From the NCBI GenBank assembly GCA_963778675.1, contig CAVZVI010000011.1, positions 1,240,001 through 1,304,000 on the forward strand: 64,000 nucleotides of DNA, given 5' to 3'. Position 1 is the first letter of the stretch, and each line of letters opens with the position of its first letter. The notes under the pieces were generated by a model that saw only the letters and a list, made by a program, of their open reading frames with translations, made no database searches and was not told where the DNA came from. This DNA is from CAWCDJ01 sp963778675. GTDB taxonomy: Bacteria; Acidobacteriota; Terriglobia; Bryobacterales; Bryobacteraceae. Shown in pieces: positions 38,934-47,549 of this stretch. A program made the translations under genes and the position numbers.

Positions 38934-39698
38934 CTAGGTTGAACTGCATTGAAGATCGTGAGTTGGCGTCACAGACGGGCTGATCTCCACACAATGTTGT
39001 TCCTTCCAGAACTGCAAAGTGACGCGGACGAACGTCTCGCGCGCGACCTTCGGATCCCGCGTACGCAAGCCTTCGAGAATGTCCCGATGTTGTTCGATCG
39101 CCGCCAGGAGATCGGGACGTATCCCGGACGACGGCCCTCCCAGCAACGCGAACGCAAACAGTCCAAACGTGATGCGCTCCAACGCCAGAAACAGGCAGTC
39201 GTTGCCGGTCAGCTTCCAGATGACCTTGTGGAACTCCATATCGCTCTTGTGATACCGGGTTAAGTCAGGCTGTTGTGCAGCGGCGGCGAGTTGATTCAGG
39301 GATTGCTCGAGATCCCGCAGCGCTTCCTCCGTAACGTTAGGCGCGGCGCGCTCCATCGCGAGCGATTCGAGCGCCATACGGACATCGTGCGTTTGCCGGT
39401 ATTCATCGGCGCTCAACGCGGTGACGTAGGTTCCCCTTTTCTGGGATTTGCGAACGAAGCCCTGGGTCTCCAGTTCGCGCAACGCCTCACGCAGAGTTGG
39501 CTGGCCGATGCCAAAGTGCGCGGCCAACTTTTGTTCCACCAGCCGCTGCCCGGGCCGGAGCCGGTCCGAGAGAATCGCCTCTCTCAACTTGCCTGCAACC
39601 GTCTCGGGCAAGGACGGTGCCCGTGCCACTGCTTCGATGTCAAACGCATCGAAGCTCGTTTCAGGATTGTGGGTGGATGATCTATCATCTCTAATCAT
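38934..39698 (-). CDS. GntR-family regulator with FCD domain
   Basis: 254 residues. The winged helix at ~30-100 has LREAILSDRLRPGQRLVEQK and GIGQPTLREALRELETQGFV. The C-terminal FCD effector domain (~110-235) has RMALESLAMERAA, HKSDMEFHKVIWKLTGND and AIEQHRDILEGLRTRD, with the Asp and His positions that bind metal and a carboxylate. FCD regulators such as UxuR/ExuR sense sugar acids, which fits the dehydratase and lyase genes nearby. Probably controls the TonB receptor and perhaps the genes after it; this is inference. Confidence 0.9.
   Translation of the reverse strand: MIRDDRSSTHNPETSFDAFDIEAVARAPSLPETVAGKLREAILSDRLRPGQRLVEQKLAAHFGIGQPTLREALRELETQGFVRKSQKRGTYVTALSADEYRQTHDVRMALESLAMERAAPNVTEEALRDLEQSLNQLAAAAQQPDLTRYHKSDMEFHKVIWKLTGNDCLFLALERITFGLFAFALLGGPSSGIRPDLLAAIEQHRDILEGLRTRDPKVARETFVRVTLQFWKEQHCVEISPSVTPTHDLQCSST
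39676..39689. promoter_or_regulatory. Inverted repeat at the GntR start
   Basis: GATGAT-CT-ATCATC, 6-bp perfect arms, overlapping codons 4-8 of the regulator gene. It could be a site for autoregulation. Its position inside the coding sequence, and the absence of a matching copy seen before the TonB receptor, keep confidence low. Confidence 0.25.
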
Positions 39699-39861
39699 TC
39701 AAAGCCGATCTATGGACGATCTGTGCTATTTTGCATCGCCGGAATCGGTCTGTACACCATAATCAGGTTTCGTAACAGGTCCGTACGTTACTGAAAACAA
39801 ACTTCCTAATTTAGCTTTAGCGCTTAACGGTTATGTGATAGTATCCGGTGCAGGATTTCTT

Positions 39862-41205
39862 ATGCCATCCCCCAGGGAAAGAGCTGCGGACCCGGCACAG
39901 AGTCCAGACAGGCAACGCACGGCCCGACATAGCGCCTTGCAGCCGGCAGATGAGATCAGGCGGGAGTTGGAGGCCGTTCTCGACAGTTCCGAGTTTCGCG
40001 GCAGCCATCGCGGCCAGATGCTGCTCCGCTACCTGGTGGAGAATGCGCTCAAGGGGGGCATCGAGCGACTTAAGGAGCGGACCATCGGTGTCGAGCTTTT
40101 TCATCGCGAGCCGAGTTACGACACAGGACAGGATGCAATCGTCCGCGTTGCCGCCAATGATGTCCGCAAACGGCTAACCGCTCATTACCGGCATTCAGAC
40201 CCGGCGTGCTACGGTTCGAATGTCCGTATCTCGCTGGCTCCCGGCTCCTACATTCCGGATTTCGACACCCCGGAAACGGCTTTGTCCGGTCCGCCTGAGG
40301 AGGAGCGGCCGCTTCCGCCGGTTGCGGCGCGGAGAGCGGGAAGGTGGAGCCGCGGCCGGATCCAATGGGCCGTCATTGCCGCGCTCGCCGCGCTTTGCGC
40401 ACTTCTCGCGATTCAAGACGTGACGCTGCGCTCGACGGCGGCGCATCCCTCTCCTCTCGCCATTCTGCCCTGGTCGCAAATTGCGGCGCCCGGCGCCGCC
40501 GTCACACTGGTCCCGGCCGATGCGAACTTCTCGTTTTATAAGTCGCTCATTCACTCCGATCAACCTCTGCCCGTCTACACGAGCCAGCGGTGGCTCGACG
40601 AGATTGCGAACCGTGTGCCATCCATTTCCGACCTGAACCGGATGACCTTAAGCAGCATTGCGGACGTTTCCATATCGGCACGAATCGGAAACGTCCTGCG
40701 GCGCGGAAATAGTTCGATCTCGGTCCGCTCCGGACGGATGATACAAGTCGACGATTTCAAGTCTGCCCGGCCTGTGATCCTGTTGGGCAGCGCTTATGCG
40801 AATCCCTGGGTGGCTTTGCTGAACGATCACCTCAATTTCCGGATTGAATACGATCCGGCCCTACAGAAGCAGGTCTGTAGGAACACATCGCCGCGCTCCG
40901 GAGAGTCTCCGACATATGTGGGTACCGCACATACCCCTGAGCCCGGTGTGGCTTACGCCACCGTTTCATTAGTTCCCAATCTCTCCCACGATGGCTTCGT
41001 CCTGATTATTGCCGGAACAAATATGGAGGGGACCGAAGGCGCCGGCGAATTCGTGACCGACCTGCCCCGCCTGGCCCAAGCGTTACGCAGCCGCGGGATC
41101 GATCCGGCCGCGAGAGTGGGACAACTCGAGCTTCTCATGCGCGTGAATCACATGGGCACCCAGTCCGGCCGATACGAGATTATCGCCCACCGCGTGACCC
41201 TGTGA
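39862..41205 (+). CDS. Single-pass membrane protein of unknown function, Acidobacteriota-type N-domain
   Basis: 447 residues from ATG 39862 (AGGA six bases upstream; a GTG at 39835 is the alternative start). The cytoplasmic N-terminal domain has SEFRGSHRGQMLLRYLVENA, LKERTIGVELFHREPSYDTG and VRVAANDVRKRLTAHY, a module I associate with many Acidobacteriota proteins, often joined to a membrane helix. One hydrophobic helix follows (~residues 172-192), then a ~250-residue outer domain with no motif I recognise. Topology suggests signalling or DNA/partner binding inside coupled to a periplasmic sensor. Divergent from the GntR gene. Confidence 0.72.
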   Translation: MPSPRERAADPAQSPDRQRTARHSALQPADEIRRELEAVLDSSEFRGSHRGQMLLRYLVENALKGGIERLKERTIGVELFHREPSYDTGQDAIVRVAANDVRKRLTAHYRHSDPACYGSNVRISLAPGSYIPDFDTPETALSGPPEEERPLPPVAARRAGRWSRGRIQWAVIAALAALCALLAIQDVTLRSTAAHPSPLAILPWSQIAAPGAAVTLVPADANFSFYKSLIHSDQPLPVYTSQRWLDEIANRVPSISDLNRMTLSSIADVSISARIGNVLRRGNSSISVRSGRMIQVDDFKSARPVILLGSAYANPWVALLNDHLNFRIEYDPALQKQVCRNTSPRSGESPTYVGTAHTPEPGVAYATVSLVPNLSHDGFVLIIAGTNMEGTEGAGEFVTDLPRLAQALRSRGIDPAARVGQLELLMRVNHMGTQSGRYEIIAHRVTL

Positions 41206-41221
41206 GGAAGCGCTTCGGAAC

Positions 41222-43522
41222 TCAGGGGTGCCCGCACTCCGGGAACAGCATTTGATAGAGCCCCCCGGCGCAAGCGCACTGCGAACCGGAGGGCGCTCCG
41301 GACGCCAGGCGGGCCAGGGCGCAGCGCGCGGCTGCATCCTGCGAGCCGAGCGCCAGGGCGGTCTGCAACTTCTGGCTCGCCTCGCGGGGCCGGGCCTTCT
41401 CCAGCAGCAAGCCGTGGGCTACGTAAGGCCGGTCCCATTCCGGCCACTGGGATTCGATCTCCTTCAACGCCTGTTCCGACGCGCTGGACCGGTCCGCCAA
41501 CGCCAGGATGATCGCATGAGTGAGCAGCAGGTCCGGGTTGTCCCCAGCGGCCTTTGCCAGGAAAGTGAGGGCCAGTTCTTTCCGGCCGTGCCGAACCAGG
41601 AGAAGGGCCGCCTCCCGGGCGATTTGCGGGCGCGAGATCGCTAGTTGCAGGCCCTGCTCGAGTACCGTTTCCGACTCGCCGGGCTGGCCGCCGGCATCCA
41701 GGATCTTAGCCTTCAGCAGCAGATAGTCACCGGACCGCTGCTGGACGGGCACCTGTTCGAGAACGCTGAGGGCCTTCGCCGGCCCTTCCAGGTAGAAGGT
41801 GGCCACAGCCAAATCCAGGTTGGCGGCGGGATCTTCGGCTGCGGCGCGTTTCAGGAATTCCCGCGCCAACTGATATCGCTCGAAACCCAGCAGGTAGCCG
41901 CCAGCCTGCTGCCAGGTGCGGCTCTGCGCATTCCGGGTAAGCAGCACCCGGAACTCGGCCTCGGCCTCTTCGATCCTGCCGGCGGCGAGCAACAGGCCGG
42001 CCAGGCGGAGCTGCAATTCCGGGTCGTCCTGATGGACCTCCGCCTCCTTCCGGAGCCGCTCGATTTCGCGCTGACTCCGCTCCGCCGCGGGGAGGCTGGC
42101 GGATTCAATCATGGCGGGCTGCGTCCAAGGCCCACGAACACGCCGCGGATGCGTCTTCTGAAACTTCTCCAAATACTGACGCCCCTCCTGTTCGTGTCCC
42201 AGATCGATCAGGGCGCGGCCCAGGTGCATCAGGATTTCGGGATCGTCGGGCGATATTGCCAGCGCCTGGCGCAGGACCTTCTCGGCATCTCCGGCGCGGT
42301 CCAGCGAGATATAGGCTGCTCCGAGCTGGCTGAGTGCGCGGGAATCCCTCGGGTTGATCCCGATGGCTTTCTGGAAATGGGGGATCGCTTCCGCGGTCCG
42401 GCCCATCCGGTTGAGCAGCCAACCCAGATCGATCTGCGCGGCTGCAAGCTTCGGGTCAAGGCGCACTGCCGCCCCCAAGGCATCGAGGGCCTGCTGGGGA
42501 TGATCGCGCCAGGTCAACTGGGCCAGGTCGTGGTAACCCAGAGGATCGGCGGGGTGCTTCTGAACGTATTGCGTAAGCTCTCTCAGACCCTCCGCCTGCC
42601 GGGAGCTGGTAAACCCGTAGACCAATGCACGGTCGCGGCGGGCAGCATCGTCGCCGGGTTTCAGCCGGAGATAATCGTCGTAGGCCAGAGCCGCATCCCC
42701 GTAGTATTCGCCGGCTTGGGCCGCGTGCGCCATTGCGAGCGGAATTTCCGGGCGGCCTGGAGCCAGTTTTTTGGCCTGGGCCAGGAGATAGATCGCGCGG
42801 GCGTAGTCGCCGGTGGCGGCGCTCACTCCCGCCAGTTCCATCAGCACGTCTACGTTGCCGGGCTGAAGTTTCGCTGCCACGTCTAGTGCACGGAGGGCGC
42901 GGTCATACAGCTTCGCGCGAGCCGCGGCGCGCCCCAGATTGAACAAGACATCGAAATCGTCCGGGTGCTGAATCAGCACTGCGGTGAATGCCGCCACCGC
43001 CCGGGCATACGCACCGATCCGCGCGCAGGTTATTCCATACAGGTATTCCAGCCGTGGCTCGGCGGCCGCCTCGCGCTCCACGCCGTCCAACATTGCCAGC
43101 GCAGCCGCAGGTTTGCCCGCCCAGTGTAGCGCCTCGGCCCGAAGCATCCGGGTGGCTGGCTGCGAATCCGGCACTTGCGCCAGATATTCGATCGCCCGGG
43201 CACCATCATGGCGGTCGGCTGCAAGGCGGGCCAGTTGCAGGTTGGCGTTGGCATGCCGGGGATTGATTTTCACCAGGCGCTCAAAGCTGGCGCGAGCCTT
43301 TTCCGGATCTCCGCACAGGAGGTAGTGGTTGCCGAGGTTATTCAAAAGCGCGGGGGAGGGCGGCCCTTGGGCCAGAGCCTGTTGATAGAAGCGCTCCGCC
43401 TCGCCGCACTTCTGTTCCGCGTCCAGCCGCGCGGCCTGGCGCAACGGGCTCTCCTGCGCTCCCGCCCCCGCCGCGAACAGGAGAAGCGGGAGCCAAATGG
43501 CGGCCATGCTTTTTTGGGCCAT
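41222..43522 (-). CDS. Large secreted TPR protein
   Basis: 766 residues. A signal peptide follows a second in-frame Met (MAAIWLPLLLFAAGAGAQ), so the ATG at 43507 is an equally good start. The remainder is about fifteen tetratricopeptide-type helices, for example PALLNNLGNHYLLCGDPEKA, PDDFDVLFNLGRAAARAKLY and PDDPEILMHLGRALIDLGHE. A probable periplasmic scaffold. Divergent from the CRTAC1-type gene with only 30 bases between them, a common pairing in this phylum. The C-terminus contains several Cys. Confidence 0.85.
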   Translation of the reverse strand: MAQKSMAAIWLPLLLFAAGAGAQESPLRQAARLDAEQKCGEAERFYQQALAQGPPSPALLNNLGNHYLLCGDPEKARASFERLVKINPRHANANLQLARLAADRHDGARAIEYLAQVPDSQPATRMLRAEALHWAGKPAAALAMLDGVEREAAAEPRLEYLYGITCARIGAYARAVAAFTAVLIQHPDDFDVLFNLGRAAARAKLYDRALRALDVAAKLQPGNVDVLMELAGVSAATGDYARAIYLLAQAKKLAPGRPEIPLAMAHAAQAGEYYGDAALAYDDYLRLKPGDDAARRDRALVYGFTSSRQAEGLRELTQYVQKHPADPLGYHDLAQLTWRDHPQQALDALGAAVRLDPKLAAAQIDLGWLLNRMGRTAEAIPHFQKAIGINPRDSRALSQLGAAYISLDRAGDAEKVLRQALAISPDDPEILMHLGRALIDLGHEQEGRQYLEKFQKTHPRRVRGPWTQPAMIESASLPAAERSQREIERLRKEAEVHQDDPELQLRLAGLLLAAGRIEEAEAEFRVLLTRNAQSRTWQQAGGYLLGFERYQLAREFLKRAAAEDPAANLDLAVATFYLEGPAKALSVLEQVPVQQRSGDYLLLKAKILDAGGQPGESETVLEQGLQLAISRPQIAREAALLLVRHGRKELALTFLAKAAGDNPDLLLTHAIILALADRSSASEQALKEIESQWPEWDRPYVAHGLLLEKARPREASQKLQTALALGSQDAAARCALARLASGAPSGSQCACAGGLYQMLFPECGHP

Positions 43523-43532
43523 TCGTCGCCCG

Positions 43533-43540
43533 TATTATAC
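43533..43540. promoter_or_regulatory. Overlapping divergent -10 elements
   Basis: GTATTATAC (43532-43540) reads TATAAT on the minus strand (43539-43534) and TATTAT on the plus strand (43533-43538). It sits in the 30-base gap between the divergent TPR and CRTAC1 genes, implying very short leaders in both directions. No clear -35 was found on either side. Confidence 0.4.
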
Positions 43541-43552
43541 ACTGGGGTAGCC

Positions 43553-45229
43553 ATGAACCGTTCCGTTACGGGACTGGCCGCGTTCGTCGGACTTGCCGGC
43601 GTGGCCGCGCTCTGGCTGTCTCCTGCGGCCGGCGTAGGGGCGGTAACGCGATATCCGCACTTCACCGACATTACTCCTCGTTCGGCGATATCGTACATCA
43701 CAAATAACAACTACACCGGCCGCAAATACTTCCAGCAGCCCATGTGCGGAGGCATCGGCATTCTGGATTTCGATAACGACGGCCGCATGGACATTTTCTT
43801 CAGCAATGGCGCCCAGTTACCAGAGCTAAAGAAGACCAACCCTTCCTTCTACAACTGCCTGCTGCGCAACAAGGGAGACGGAACCTTCGAAGACGTCACC
43901 GCCAAGGCCGGTGTCGCGGGCGAAAACCTGGGCTACAGCTACGGCGTGGCGGTGGGCGACTATGACAACGACGGCTTTCCCGATATCTTCATTGCCAATA
44001 CCGGGAAGAATGCGCTGTACCACAACAACGGTAACGGCACGTTCACGGATGTCACTGAACAATCCGGATTGGGGACCAAGCCGGCAAAAACCCTCAGCGT
44101 CCAGGCCGCCTGGTTCGACTATGACAATGACGGTCTCCTGGACCTGGTGCTGTCCAATTACACCTTGTGGACTCCGGAGGAGGACCGCCGCTGCACCGTT
44201 CGCGGCGTGGAAGCGTACTGCCATCCGCAGACGTACCCTCCCGTACCGGACCGGCTCTACCACAATCTGGGAGGGGGAAGGTTCGAGGACGTGACCGAGA
44301 AGTCCGGCTTTGGCAAGTCGCTCGGCAAAGGGATGGGTATCGGGATCGCCGACTTCAACGGCGACGGCTGGATGGACGTTTTCATCGCCAACGACACCGA
44401 GCCCAACTTCCTGTTCCTGAACCAGGGAGACGGCACGTTCAAGGAGGTGGGCCTGGAGTTCGGCGTCGCTTACAATGACGACGGCGCGACGGTTTCGGGA
44501 ATGGGCGCCGACGCCAAGGACTACGACAACGACGGATTCGTCGATATCTTCTATAACAACCTCATGGGCCAGACCTGGGCGCTGTTTCACAACCAGCACG
44601 GCAGGTCGTTCCGATACACCTCCCCGTCGGCCAAGATCGTCCAGTTGAGCGAACACCTCTCCGGCTGGAGCAATGGGTTCATCGATTATGATAACGACGG
44701 TTGGAAGGATCTCTTTTCGGCTAATGGCGATGTCGATAACCTGACACCTGCGTCGCCCCAGCACGACACCATGTTCGAGAATCAGGAAGGCAAGGGGTTC
44801 GTCGACGTTTCTCAGGACATGGGAAAAGATTTCCTGCGTACCGGGTATCAGCGCGGCTCGGCTTTCGCGGATCTCAACAACGACGGCTTCATGGATCTCG
44901 TGGTCACGTCGCTGAACCAGAAACCGCGAATCCTGGTCAACTCCGCCGATAACGGGAGTCACTGGCTGTTGCTGAAACTCGTCGGCACTAAGTCCAATCG
45001 CGATGCCGTCGGCGCCAAGGTCAAGCTCACCACGCCGTCCGGCCGAACGCTGTACAACCACGTGACCGGTTCGGTTGGTTTCATGTCCACCAGCGACCTC
45101 CGGCTGCACTTCGGACTGGGACGGGAAACGGCAGCTGAAACCATCGAGATACGGTGGCCGGATGGCGTAGTTCAGACGTTGAAAGGCACCGCTGCCGACC
45201 GCATCCTGCGAATCGAAGAACCGCGTTAG
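43553..45229 (+). CDS. CRTAC1-type FG-GAP/ASPIC repeat protein
   Basis: 558 residues from ATG 43553. A signal segment (GLAAFVGLAGVAALWLSPAAG) is followed by seven calcium-binding FG-GAP/VCBS motifs of the DxDNDGxxD type (DFDNDGRMDIFF, DYDNDGFPDIFI, DYDNDGLLDLVL, DFNGDGWMDVFI, DYDNDGFVDIFY, DYDNDGWKDLFS, DLNNDGFMDLVV). The C-terminal ASPIC/UnbV domain has NRDAVGAKVKL and DLRLHFGLGRETAAETIEIR. A secreted propeller, probably for adhesion or glycan/protein binding. The divergent TPR partner may form a complex with it. Confidence 0.9.
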   Translation: MNRSVTGLAAFVGLAGVAALWLSPAAGVGAVTRYPHFTDITPRSAISYITNNNYTGRKYFQQPMCGGIGILDFDNDGRMDIFFSNGAQLPELKKTNPSFYNCLLRNKGDGTFEDVTAKAGVAGENLGYSYGVAVGDYDNDGFPDIFIANTGKNALYHNNGNGTFTDVTEQSGLGTKPAKTLSVQAAWFDYDNDGLLDLVLSNYTLWTPEEDRRCTVRGVEAYCHPQTYPPVPDRLYHNLGGGRFEDVTEKSGFGKSLGKGMGIGIADFNGDGWMDVFIANDTEPNFLFLNQGDGTFKEVGLEFGVAYNDDGATVSGMGADAKDYDNDGFVDIFYNNLMGQTWALFHNQHGRSFRYTSPSAKIVQLSEHLSGWSNGFIDYDNDGWKDLFSANGDVDNLTPASPQHDTMFENQEGKGFVDVSQDMGKDFLRTGYQRGSAFADLNNDGFMDLVVTSLNQKPRILVNSADNGSHWLLLKLVGTKSNRDAVGAKVKLTTPSGRTLYNHVTGSVGFMSTSDLRLHFGLGRETAAETIEIRWPDGVVQTLKGTAADRILRIEEPR

Positions 45230-45254
45230 AGCCGATCCAATTTCCGCCCGGGGG

Positions 45255-46427
45255 TTAGAGGCAGAGTGAGTCCCAGTCGAGAAGTGTCAGCCTGAAGCGA
45301 TTAATCGAGCCAAGTGACTTGTCCAACTTAAGTACTTTGATCGTTTCCTCGTGATCAAGCCGGAACCCGGATCTGAGAAATCCGGCCCGGGTGAACGGTT
45401 CCGAAGTTGCCGCAGTCACGGCAGTCGCGTCAGGGAACAGCGAAAGCGCCATTACTTGCGCACTGAGGCCGAGAATCCGGCTGGTCTCCTCATCCAGGCC
45501 GGCAGGACCATAATCCGCCAGTCGCACCTGATCACGAACCTGGACGAGAAGCAGGTAAGCGACCGCTGAATTGACACCCCTACTAAGAAGGACGCAAGCC
45601 GATTGCCGAATTGCCGGACAGGTCATGATATGTGACAGCAGTTCTGAAGACCGCTGGCTCACGGCCACCCCGGCGGATGACGTTGGCCACAAAGACTCCG
45701 GGATCTGGCCAGGATTCGCCGGAGCAACCCGCCAACCCTCCGGCAGCGTGCGGGACGGGTAGAGGTACCAATACACGTTGCGCAGCACTCGTACCGGCAT
45801 CTTCCAATCTGCGGGGGATTCTCGCAACGCGGGCTGGAGAGGTCGCAGGGGTCTGCGCAGAAATGTCATATGGTTGTACGGCTTAAAGCCAAAGGCAGGC
45901 AGGATCTTCCTGGCCATCGCGCTCCCGCCTATGGAAAGCACGGCGGTCATCTCAGAACAACACTCCCGTAGCACTTGCATCCCAGCGCCCGGCGTATCCC
46001 GGCTGGCGGCCCAATCGATCAGGTGAAATGCCTTGAAAGAGCCCGAGGGGGCACAAAGTTGAATGGGCCAAACGCCGCCATGGGCAACGATGGCTCCCTG
46101 CTCCGTGAGAGTGTGGCTTCGGCTGCCACCGATGAGAGGATGAGGCTTCCAGTACTTCCACTGTTGAAAGTCCGGTTCCAGGGCAGGTGCGCTCTCATCG
46201 ATGCCCAAAGCCGCGCTCAGCAGCGACGTGATGCTGTTGCGGTCCGCGGGAGAGGATGCGCATCCGACGAGTGCCACTTCCCCCAGATTAGCACCGGCCG
46301 CCGCGAGACCAACCGTTCTTGCAGTGCCCGCGAGGTCAGGAAGTTCGGCCAGATCAGGGCCAATACCCTCCGCTGACTCGGTACGTCGCAGACTGAACCC
46401 GGAACCGAGCCTGACTCTGGTCCCCAA
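45255..46427 (-). CDS. GNAT-like acyltransferase, paralogue A
   Basis: Up to 390 residues, but the N-terminus overlaps the polysaccharide deacetylase by 74 bases; the conserved part begins near residue 50, so a later GTG start (about 46277) is possible. Motifs WKYWKP, AIVAHGGVWPIQL, FHLIDWAASRDTPGAGMQVL and MARKILPAFGFKPY match the plus-strand gene at 47550. The order suggests a GNAT-fold acyltransferase of the type found in exopolysaccharide loci. Acyl donor and acceptor are unknown. Downstream of and overlapping the deacetylase, so probably one operon. Confidence 0.65.
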   Translation of the reverse strand: MGTRVRLGSGFSLRRTESAEGIGPDLAELPDLAGTARTVGLAAAGANLGEVALVGCASSPADRNSITSLLSAALGIDESAPALEPDFQQWKYWKPHPLIGGSRSHTLTEQGAIVAHGGVWPIQLCAPSGSFKAFHLIDWAASRDTPGAGMQVLRECCSEMTAVLSIGGSAMARKILPAFGFKPYNHMTFLRRPLRPLQPALRESPADWKMPVRVLRNVYWYLYPSRTLPEGWRVAPANPGQIPESLWPTSSAGVAVSQRSSELLSHIMTCPAIRQSACVLLSRGVNSAVAYLLLVQVRDQVRLADYGPAGLDEETSRILGLSAQVMALSLFPDATAVTAATSEPFTRAGFLRSGFRLDHEETIKVLKLDKSLGSINRFRLTLLDWDSLCL

Positions 46428-47376
46428 CGCCGCTACGCTTCACATCGTAGGGAGTTGTTTGCCCTGGGCGGTTTGCACCGCCATAGAACGAGAATGCAAT
46501 TTGGTAGCCAGCCTCCTGCGCGAGTAACTGTGTTTGTTCAGAGAAGGATGTCCTGGCGCCGACCGGATAAGCAACGCAATCGGCATTGACGCCGAGTCTT
46601 TCGCGCAACAGCGTGCGGGATTGGGTTAACTCAAGGCGTTGCTGCTCCGGTCCCAATTGACTGAGCACGTGGTGCGAGTGGGTATGGGACCCGATCGCCA
46701 TACCTCCACCGATCATCTCTCGGGCTTCGTCCCAGCTGATAAATCGCCGTAGCGTCCTTGGGAGGTCCTCCCCCTTCGCCTCCTCCTCCAACTCTCGAAT
46801 GAAGCGTTCGTGATCGGCGTTTTCCGGCCTCTTATAAAGATTCAGAACGTCACGGAGGCTCTTCCTCATGCCATTCGCATCGAGATCAATGGCCAGATCA
46901 GCCGGGTAGCGAAGCGAGAATCGACGCCGTCGCGCCGTCTTCATCTGAAATGCTATGTGATCCCACCATGGCACGGAGCAAGACCCCACCATGCTCGTGG
47001 TCAGAAAAAAGACGCCCTGTATCCCATGCGAGCGCAGGATGGGGAAGGCCACTTCGTAGTTGTCGAGATAACCGTCGTCGAAGGTGATCAACACGCGGCA
47101 CCGGCGAGTCCGTTCCGTTAGCGTGCCCTCGGCGAAAGCGCGTGCCTCTTGGAGTGTCACCAGGGAGGCGTGGCGCTTCAAGTAGGAGAGCTGTTCATCT
47201 AACTGATCGCCAGTTGCTGAGAAAACGCCGGGGTCGAAACGATCATCATCGGGGTTCCCGATCCGATGGTAAACCAAGACCAGCAATGTTTCGCGCGCCG
47301 GCAAACGGTCAAAGAGGAATGTAGTTCCACTCCAATACAAACTGCGTGCCAGCCACTCGCGCTTTCCTTTGAACAT
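46354..47376 (-). CDS. Polysaccharide deacetylase (NodB homology domain)
   Basis: 340 residues from ATG 47376, chosen for the AGGAAGAG ribosome-binding site. The CE4 signature is complete: LVLVYHRIG near the start, LITFDDGYLDNYEVAFPIL (catalytic Asp plus metal Asp), GSHTHSHHVLS (two metal His), and AYPVGARTSFSEQT. Such enzymes remove N- or O-acetyl groups from surface glycans. No clear signal peptide is seen, though a short hydrophobic stretch (SLYWSGTTFLFD) is near the start. Flanked by two paralogous GNAT-like genes, suggesting de- and re-acylation of one polymer. Confidence 0.88.
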   Translation of the reverse strand: MFKGKREWLARSLYWSGTTFLFDRLPARETLLVLVYHRIGNPDDDRFDPGVFSATGDQLDEQLSYLKRHASLVTLQEARAFAEGTLTERTRRCRVLITFDDGYLDNYEVAFPILRSHGIQGVFFLTTSMVGSCSVPWWDHIAFQMKTARRRRFSLRYPADLAIDLDANGMRKSLRDVLNLYKRPENADHERFIRELEEEAKGEDLPRTLRRFISWDEAREMIGGGMAIGSHTHSHHVLSQLGPEQQRLELTQSRTLLRERLGVNADCVAYPVGARTSFSEQTQLLAQEAGYQIAFSFYGGANRPGQTTPYDVKRSGVGDQSQARFRVQSATYRVSGGYWP

Positions 47377-47549
47377 CTCTTCCTGATCATAGCAATCAGG
47401 TAGTTCGCAACGTTCTCCTTTCTCTTTCTCGCGGACCAAGGTTTGGCGGCCCCAACACCTTGACAAACCTTCTCCCTCCGGTAAACAATTGAACACTCCC
47501 AAACTGACGTCGGCGGCCAACAGTGCCGCGGGATCAAACGCGTTGACCT

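Noticed and set aside
41207..41216. Palindrome GAAGCGCTTC between convergent genes as a bidirectional terminator
   Set aside because: No loop and no T-run; too short to act as an intrinsic terminator.
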